Source: Gemmatimonadaceae bacterium
GTDB lineage: Bacteria; Latescibacterota; UBA2968; UBA8231
Direction of reading: 5' to 3'
DNA length: 64,000 nt
NCBI GenBank assembly: GCA_026706075.1
Contig: JAPOZM010000001.1
Span: 127,257 to 191,256, forward strand
Shown here: positions 58,905 to 64,000 of the stretch, in pieces
Numbering within the stretch: position 1 is the first letter of the stretch
Layout: every line of letters starts with the position of its first letter
Made by a program: the position numbers and the translations under genes
The notes under the pieces: model-generated
Seen by the model: only the letters and a program-made list of their open reading frames with translations
Database searches by the model: none
Told to the model about the DNA's origin: nothing

Positions 58905-60103
58905 CCACCGCCTACTTCGACTGTCTCTCCGGCGTCAGCGGCGACATGGTCCTCGGAGCCGTGGTCGACGCGGGCCTGGAGCCGGACCGCTTGCAGCGGG
59001 AGGTCGACCGCCTCGCCGTGGGCGCGCGACTGCGCTGCGAGAGCGTCAGCCGCTGCGGTCTGAGGGCCACCCGGGTGCGCGTCGAGATCGACGGCCAGGC
59101 CCCGGATTCGGAGCACCATGTCGACCCCGGCCATCCACCGCACACCCACCTGAAGGATCTGCTCGCCCGGATCGACGGCAGCGCTCTCGCCGAGGCCGAC
59201 AAGGCCGCGGCGCGCCGGGTCTTCCGCCGCCTGGCCGAGGCCGAGGCCGAGGTCCACGGCGTCGACGTGGAGACCGTCGGCCTCCACGAGGCGGGCAGCC
59301 TCGACGCCGTCGTCGACATCACCGGAGCCGTCGCCGGCCTGCGGCTCCTCGGGGTGACACGGGTGTACTCCTCCGCCCTGCACTGCGGGACCGGCACGGT
59401 GGAGTGCGCCCACGGACGCTACCCCCTTCCGGCGCCGGGCGTCCTCGCCCTGTGCCGGGGAGTTCCCCTGGTGCAGACCGATCTGCAGGCCGAGCTCGTA
59501 ACCCCCACGGGAGCCGCCCTGATCACGACCTTGGCCGAAGGCTTCGGTCCGGCGCCGGCCATGCGTCTCGACACCGTCGGCTACGGCGCCGGGGCCCGCG
59601 ACCTGGCGCAGGCCCCCAACGTCCTGCGCCTGAGGCTGTCGGACCCGGCGGCGGCGGCCGGCGGGCAACGCTGCGTCGTGCTCGAGGCCAACGTTGACGA
59701 CATGAACCCCGAGGTCTACGGCTACCTCTTCGAGCGCCTCCTCGAGGCCGGCGCCCGAGACCTCTACGTCACCCCGGTGCTGATGAAAAAGAACCGCCCC
59801 GGCCACCTGCTCAGCGTCCTCGCCGACCCGGTCCACCTCGAAGCTGTCTCCGACGTCGTCCTCGGTGAGACCACCAGCCTCGGCGTGCGCCACTACGAGG
59901 TGGAACGCCGCGTGCTGGAGCGTTCCACCCTCTCGGTGGAGACCGAGTTCGGCCCGGTGCGCGTCAAGGTGGCCCGCCTGAACGGCCGGCGGCGGGTGGC
60001 CCCCGAGTACGAGGACTGCGCCGGACTGGCGCGGAGCCGCCGCGTCCCCATCCTCAGCGTGTACGGGGCCGCGGTCTCCGCCGCCGCGGAGGAACCCGAA
60101 TGA
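58901..60103 (+). CDS. larC: LarC nickel-insertion protein (DUF111)
   Basis: A 400-residue single-ORF protein that inserts nickel into the nickel-pincer nucleotide cofactor of lactate racemase and relatives. FDCLSGVSGDMVLGAVVDAG is at the N-terminus. A histidine-rich stretch (SEHHVDPGHPPHTH) follows, then ETVGLHEAGSLDAVVDI, a GTGTVECAHGRYPLPAP and the C-terminal LEANVDDMNPEVYGYL. No frameshift separates LarC1 and LarC2 here. larB, larE and the racemase are not in the window. Confidence 0.92.
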   Translation: MTTAYFDCLSGVSGDMVLGAVVDAGLEPDRLQREVDRLAVGARLRCESVSRCGLRATRVRVEIDGQAPDSEHHVDPGHPPHTHLKDLLARIDGSALAEADKAAARRVFRRLAEAEAEVHGVDVETVGLHEAGSLDAVVDITGAVAGLRLLGVTRVYSSALHCGTGTVECAHGRYPLPAPGVLALCRGVPLVQTDLQAELVTPTGAALITTLAEGFGPAPAMRLDTVGYGAGARDLAQAPNVLRLRLSDPAAAAGGQRCVVLEANVDDMNPEVYGYLFERLLEAGARDLYVTPVLMKKNRPGHLLSVLADPVHLEAVSDVVLGETTSLGVRHYEVERRVLERSTLSVETEFGPVRVKVARLNGRRRVAPEYEDCAGLARSRRVPILSVYGAAVSAAAEEPE

Positions 60104-60873
60104 GAACCCTCGCCCTCGCCATCGCCATCGGAGTGGCCTGCTCCCGGGCGGCGTCCGCACCGGCTCTCGAGCTCTCGGAGATCCCGGGCCGGGGCGCCTT
60201 CGACGAGTTCGACAGCGTCCTGCCCCTGCCCCCCGGCAAGGAGGGAGTGGAGCGCTTCGCCCTCGGCGACATCCACGGCTTCGTGCACGTCTACGAAGGC
60301 CGGGACGGCGCCTACGCCGAGGTCTGGATCAGCGAGTACCTGGAGAGTTCCGTCTCCGGACTGGTGCTGGCCGACGCCGATCTCGACGGCCTTCGGGAGA
60401 TCCTCGTGTACACCGAAGGCGGGCGCATTCACCTCCTCGACCTCGGCGACTACCACTCCCTGTGGAGCAATCCCGCCACCGACTACGAGCAGATCTCGGC
60501 GCTGGCCGTCCACGACGTCGACGACGACGAGCAGCCGGAGCTGCTCTTCGTGGCCGACGGACGGCTGGTCATCTACGACGGCCGCGACCGCTTCGAGGAG
60601 TGGCGCAGCGATCAGGACAACCTGACCTCCACCGACCTCCTCGTCGGGGACGTCGACGGCGACGGCGCCGACGAGATCGTCCTCAACGACGGCTTCGTCT
60701 TCGACGCCCGCTACCGCGACCTGGAGTGGCAGTCGCCGGAGAGCTTCGGCGAGCGCATCGGCCTCCTCGACGTCGACGACGACGAGATCCCGGAGGTGGT
60801 GGGCGAGTTCGGCGGCCGGTTCCTGCGCATCTTCGACATCGACCTGCGAAGGATGAAGTCCGCGCACCAATGA
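60100..60873 (+). CDS. Exported FG-GAP repeat protein
   Basis: A 257-residue protein with a signal peptide (TLALAIAIGVACSRAASA). FG-GAP-like motifs follow at DADLDGLREILV, DVDDDEQPELLF, DVDGDGADEIVL and DVDDDEIPEVV, a compact calcium-binding beta-propeller. The ATG overlaps the larC stop. The role is unknown. Confidence 0.78.
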   Translation: MRTLALAIAIGVACSRAASAPALELSEIPGRGAFDEFDSVLPLPPGKEGVERFALGDIHGFVHVYEGRDGAYAEVWISEYLESSVSGLVLADADLDGLREILVYTEGGRIHLLDLGDYHSLWSNPATDYEQISALAVHDVDDDEQPELLFVADGRLVIYDGRDRFEEWRSDQDNLTSTDLLVGDVDGDGADEIVLNDGFVFDARYRDLEWQSPESFGERIGLLDVDDDEIPEVVGEFGGRFLRIFDIDLRRMKSAHQ

Positions 60874-60915
60874 CCCGGAGCGCACCCCCGACCACCTGGA
60901 AGAAGAGAGGTAGAA

Positions 60916-61908
60916 ATGGCAAGACCCGTTACCTTGTTCACCGGCCAGTGGGCCGACCTCGACACCCCGACCATGTGCGAGAAGGCGCGGAGCTTCGGTT
61001 ACGACGGCCTCGAGCTGGCCTGCTGGGGAGACCACTTCGAGGTGCCGAAGGCCGACGACGCCTACTGCGCCGCCCGCCGGGCCCTCCTCGAGGAGCACGA
61101 CCTGCAGCTGTACTCGATCTCCGCCCACCTCGTGGGCCAGGCCGTGTGCGACAACATCGACGGCCGCCACCAGGCGATCCTCCCGGAGTACGTGTGGGGC
61201 GACGGCGCCCCCGAGGGCGTGCGCCAGCGCGCCGCCGCCGAACTGGTGGCCACGGCGCAGGCCGCCGCCCGCCTCGGCGTGGAGGTGGTGAACGGCTTCA
61301 CGGGCAGCTCCATCTGGCACCTGCTCTACTCCTTCCCCCCTACCTCCGACGAGATGATCGACGCCGGCTTCGCCGACTTCGCCGACCGCTTCCGGCCGAT
61401 CCTCGACGAGTTCCAGAAGGCGGGGGTCAAGTTCGCCCTTGAGGTCCACCCTACCGAGATCGCTTTCGACATCGCCTCGGCGGAGCGCGCCGTCGACGCC
61501 CTCGACGGCCATCCCGCCTTCGGGTTCAACTACGATCCCAGCCACCTCGGCTACCAGGGGGTCGACTACGTCGAGTTCATCCACCGCTTCGCCGACCGCA
61601 TCTTCCACGTTCACATGAAGGACGTGGGCTGGTCGGCGATCCCCACAGAGGCCGGCGTCTTCGGCGGCCACACCTCCTTCGGAGACCGGCGGCGCTACTG
61701 GGACTTCCGCTCCCTCGGCCGCGGCAACATCGACTTCGAGGAGATCATCCGCGCCCTCAACCGGATCCGCTACGACGGCCCCCTGTCGGTGGAGTGGGAG
61801 GACGGCGGCATGGACCGCGAGCACGGCGCCGCCGAGGCCTGCGCCTTCGTCAAGGAGGTCGACTTCGAGCCCTCGGAGGCCGCCTTCGACGCGGCCTTCT
61901 CGGAGTAG
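60916..61908 (+). CDS. Sugar phosphate isomerase/epimerase (xylose isomerase-like TIM barrel)
   Basis: A 330-residue TIM-barrel protein. The start ([17 protein letters not shown]) fits the family. The metal site is seen in [25 protein letters not shown] and HMKDVGW, and VEWEDGGMD near the C-terminus completes it. Members isomerise or epimerise sugars and inositols. ATG 60916 has GAGAGG upstream. It precedes a peptide-type ABC transporter by four bases, an arrangement that might reflect shared sugar uptake. Confidence 0.88.
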   Translation: MARPVTLFTGQWADLDTPTMCEKARSFGYDGLELACWGDHFEVPKADDAYCAARRALLEEHDLQLYSISAHLVGQAVCDNIDGRHQAILPEYVWGDGAPEGVRQRAAAELVATAQAAARLGVEVVNGFTGSSIWHLLYSFPPTSDEMIDAGFADFADRFRPILDEFQKAGVKFALEVHPTEIAFDIASAERAVDALDGHPAFGFNYDPSHLGYQGVDYVEFIHRFADRIFHVHMKDVGWSAIPTEAGVFGGHTSFGDRRRYWDFRSLGRGNIDFEEIIRALNRIRYDGPLSVEWEDGGMDREHGAAEACAFVKEVDFEPSEAAFDAAFSE

Positions 61909-61912
61909 CCCC

Positions 61913-63493
61913 GTGTCCCCTGCGCGCCTGGCCGGCGCCCTCTGCGCCTTCCTGATCGTGGCCGCCTGCGGCGGCGGCCCGGCCCCCGAGGCGCAGCAGG
62001 TGCTGGTCTTCGGGCGCGGCGCCGACTCCGTCGGCCTCGACCCGGCCCTGGAGAACGACGGCGAGTCGTTCAAGGTCTGCGACAACCTCTACGAGACCCT
62101 GGTCACCTACGAGACGGAGTCGACCCAGGTACTCCCTCAGCTGGCCCGCCGCTGGGAGGTCAGCGGCGACGGCTTGCGCTGGACCTTCCACCTGCGCACG
62201 GACGTGCGCTTCCACGACGGCACGCCCTTCACCGCCCAGGCGGTTCTGTTCTCCCTGGGCCGCCAGTTCTTCCCCGACCATCCCTGGTACCGGCCGGCGG
62301 CGGGCAACTACAAGTACTGGAAGGACATGGGGATGGACGACATCGTCGCCCACATGTCCGCCCCCGACGACTCGACCTTCGTCATGGAGCTGGCCGCCGC
62401 CAACGCCCCCTTCCTGTCGACCCTGGGCATGAACTTCTGCGGCATCGTCTCGCCGGCGGCGGTGGAGCGACACGGCGCCGACTACTTCAAGAACCCGGTG
62501 GGCACCGGTCCCTTCCGTTTCGTCGAGTGGCGCAAGGACGAGCGCATCGTCCTCGAGCGCTTCGACGGCTACTGGGGCGAGGCTCCGCGGATCGACCGCC
62601 TCGTCTTCAAGTACATCCAGGACGCCTCGGTGCGCTTCCTCGAGCTGCGCGCCGGCGACGTCCACGGCGTCGACAACCTCAATCCGGAGTTCATCGAGAG
62701 CATCCGCTCCGACCCGGAGATCCAGCTCCTCACCCAGCCGGGGATGAACGTGGGCTACCTGGCGATGAACCTCGACAAGGAGCCCTTCGCCGACCTCCGG
62801 GTCCGCCGCGCCGTCAACCACGCGGTGAACAAGCAGTCCCTCGTGGACAACTTCTACGCCGGACTGGCGGTACCCGCCAAGAACCCGATTCCGCCCGTCA
62901 TGTGGAGCTACAACGACGACGTGGCCGCCTACGAGTACGATCCCGGGCGCGCCAGGGAGCTGCTGGCCGAAGCGGGACTGGCCGACGGCTTCTCCACCGA
63001 GCTGTGGGTGCCCCTGGCGACGCGGCCGTACATGCCGCAGCCGGAGAAGATCGCCCAGGCCCTGCAGGCCGACCTGGGCCGCGTCGGCATCGAGGTGGAG
63101 CTGGTCACCACCGAGTGGGCCACCTACCTGGACAAGGTCTTCGACGGGCAGCACGACATGTGTCTGCTGGGATGGACGGGCGACAACGGCGATCCCGACA
63201 ACTTCCTCTACGTCCTGCTGGACAAGACGGCGGCGGTGAAGCCGGCCCAGAACGTGGCCTTCTACCGCTCCGACGAGCTCCACGAGGTGCTCGTCGAGGC
63301 CCGCCACAGCGTCGACCCCGCCGAGCGCACCCGGCTCTACCGCCAGGCCCAGGAGATCGTCCACCGGGACGCGCCGTGGGTGCCGCTGGTGCACGCCACG
63401 CAGACAGCGGCCTTCCGCCGCGACGTGCGCGGCTTCGCCCTGCACCCCACCGGCAGCAAGTGGTTCCAACCCGTCTACTTCGCGCCGCGGTGA
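61913..63493 (+). CDS. ABC transporter substrate-binding protein (peptide/sugar-type, family 5)
   Basis: A 526-residue lipoprotein. The lipobox is in ALCAFLIVAACGGG. SVGLDPALENDGESFKVCDNLYETLV and DVRFHDGTPFTA follow, then GTGPFRFVEW, the usual SBP_bac_5 sections. It is a periplasmic binding protein for peptides or oligosaccharides. GTG 61913 is four bases after the isomerase. The permease gene follows. Confidence 0.9.
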   Translation: MSPARLAGALCAFLIVAACGGGPAPEAQQVLVFGRGADSVGLDPALENDGESFKVCDNLYETLVTYETESTQVLPQLARRWEVSGDGLRWTFHLRTDVRFHDGTPFTAQAVLFSLGRQFFPDHPWYRPAAGNYKYWKDMGMDDIVAHMSAPDDSTFVMELAAANAPFLSTLGMNFCGIVSPAAVERHGADYFKNPVGTGPFRFVEWRKDERIVLERFDGYWGEAPRIDRLVFKYIQDASVRFLELRAGDVHGVDNLNPEFIESIRSDPEIQLLTQPGMNVGYLAMNLDKEPFADLRVRRAVNHAVNKQSLVDNFYAGLAVPAKNPIPPVMWSYNDDVAAYEYDPGRARELLAEAGLADGFSTELWVPLATRPYMPQPEKIAQALQADLGRVGIEVELVTTEWATYLDKVFDGQHDMCLLGWTGDNGDPDNFLYVLLDKTAAVKPAQNVAFYRSDELHEVLVEARHSVDPAERTRLYRQAQEIVHRDAPWVPLVHATQTAAFRRDVRGFALHPTGSKWFQPVYFAPR

Positions 63494-63543
63494 GCCGCCC
63501 GCCGGCCGCCGCCGGCCCCCTCCGCTGAAATCCCCGCCGGGCC

Positions 63544-64000
63544 GTGACCGCCTTCATCCTCCGGCGCCTGACGCTCCTGGTCCCGACGGTGCTCGGGATC
63601 TCGGTCCTCGTCTTCCTGATGATCTACCTGGTGCCGGGGGACCCGGCCCAGGTGATGCTCGGCGAGCGCGCCAACGCCGAGACCCTGGCCGCCCTGCGCC
63701 AGGAGCTGGGCCTCGACCAGCCCTTCCACGTGCAGCTCGGCCGGTTCTTCGCCGATCTCCTGCGCGGCGACCTGGGCCGCTCCTTCCGCACCCACGAGCT
63801 GATCACGGTGGAGATCTTCGACCGCTTCCCGGCGACCTGCGAGCTGACCCTGGCGGCGATGTGCTTCGCCATCACCGGCGGTCTCGCCCTCGGCATGGTG
63901 GCCGCCGTGCGCCGCGGCGGCTTCCTCGACCACCTGAGCATGACCGCGGCCACCGCCGGGATCTCCATGCCCGTGTTCTGGCTGGCCCTCGTCCTCATCC
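63544..64000 (+). CDS. ABC transporter permease, OppB/DppB type (partial, cut by the window)
   Basis: The first 152 residues are visible and the frame is still open at the edge. The start is FILRRLTLLVPTVLGISVLVFLMIYLVPGDPAQ, the typical OppB beginning, and LRQELGLDQPFHVQLGRFFADLLRGDLGRSF is the conserved periplasmic piece. It should pair with a DppC-type permease beyond the window. The start is GTG 63544. Confidence 0.9.
   Translation, partial: MTAFILRRLTLLVPTVLGISVLVFLMIYLVPGDPAQVMLGERANAETLAALRQELGLDQPFHVQLGRFFADLLRGDLGRSFRTHELITVEIFDRFPATCELTLAAMCFAITGGLALGMVAAVRRGGFLDHLSMTAATAGISMPVFWLALVLI

Overview
The window is about 70% GC and densely coding, with no gap over 300 bases between genes. 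Frequent GTG and TTG starts, one probable CTG start and many 4-base stop/start overlaps point to a high-GC genome with tightly packed operons. TolC, MlaC-type lipid carriers and an RND exporter indicate a Gram-negative (diderm) envelope. The mix of FG-GAP/ASPIC-UnbV proteins, DUF1080, Gfo/Idh oxidoreductases, a PrpD-family protein and a sugar isomerase recalls uncultured FCB-group or Latescibacterota-like bacteria. That placement is an inference from gene content only.

Layout. 1-2.7 kb (+): the end of a membrane glycosyltransferase/TPR protein, then a PrpD-family gene. 2.7-16.9 kb (-): one long head-to-tail run. It starts at a strong promoter near 17.0 kb and reads ndk, DUF177, rpmF, fabH, fabD, fabG, acpP, fabF, rnc, a LipM-like octanoyltransferase, oppD and oppF type ATPases, a PpiD/SurA-like foldase, a hydroxyisobutyrate-dehydrogenase-type reductase, nadK and two small epimerase-like genes. 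This is the classical fatty-acid cluster without plsX. 17.1-22.5 kb (+): HD phosphohydrolase (apparently leaderless mRNA), an RlmI-type methyltransferase, uvrC, and a Xer-type recombinase with an unusual active site. 22.6-26.9 kb (-): hydroxyacyl-CoA dehydrogenase, class III aminotransferase, a small membrane protein and a frameshifted FAD oxidoreductase. 27.2-28.1 kb (+): an alpha/beta hydrolase. 28.1-32.1 kb (-): a carbohydrate-flavoured operon (Gfo/Idh, DUF1080, beta-propeller, AIM24-like, short ORF plus SDR). 32.2-37.7 kb (-): metG, then a LicC-like nucleotidyltransferase overlapping a divergent UvrA paralogue.

37.9-46.8 kb (+) is the most interesting region. Seven genes, six of them joined by 4-base overlaps, encode a CDP-alcohol-forming nucleotidyltransferase, a CDP-alcohol phosphatidyltransferase with a fused degenerate nucleotidyltransferase domain, a UPF0104-type membrane protein, TolC, an MlaC-like/DUF3047 fusion, a second MlaC-like protein and an RND/MMPL exporter. 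Together they look like a unit that makes a polar-headgroup lipid, possibly inositol-containing, and moves it across the envelope.

46.8-64 kb: tRNA-Gly(GCC), whose promoter and terminator sit inside neighbouring coding sequences; a large TPR/FG-GAP/ASPIC protein followed by a PBP1A-type synthase; a secreted CARDB-like protein; a DUF2953-GerW pair; a YdjM-like protein and rlmN; an M23 peptidase sharing a symmetric bidirectional promoter with rlmN; a Minf_1886-family gene, larC and an FG-GAP protein; a TIM-barrel sugar isomerase; and the beginning of a peptide ABC-transporter operon that runs off the right edge.

The left-most and right-most genes are cut by the window. Promoter and terminator calls are by eye from consensus boxes and hairpins.
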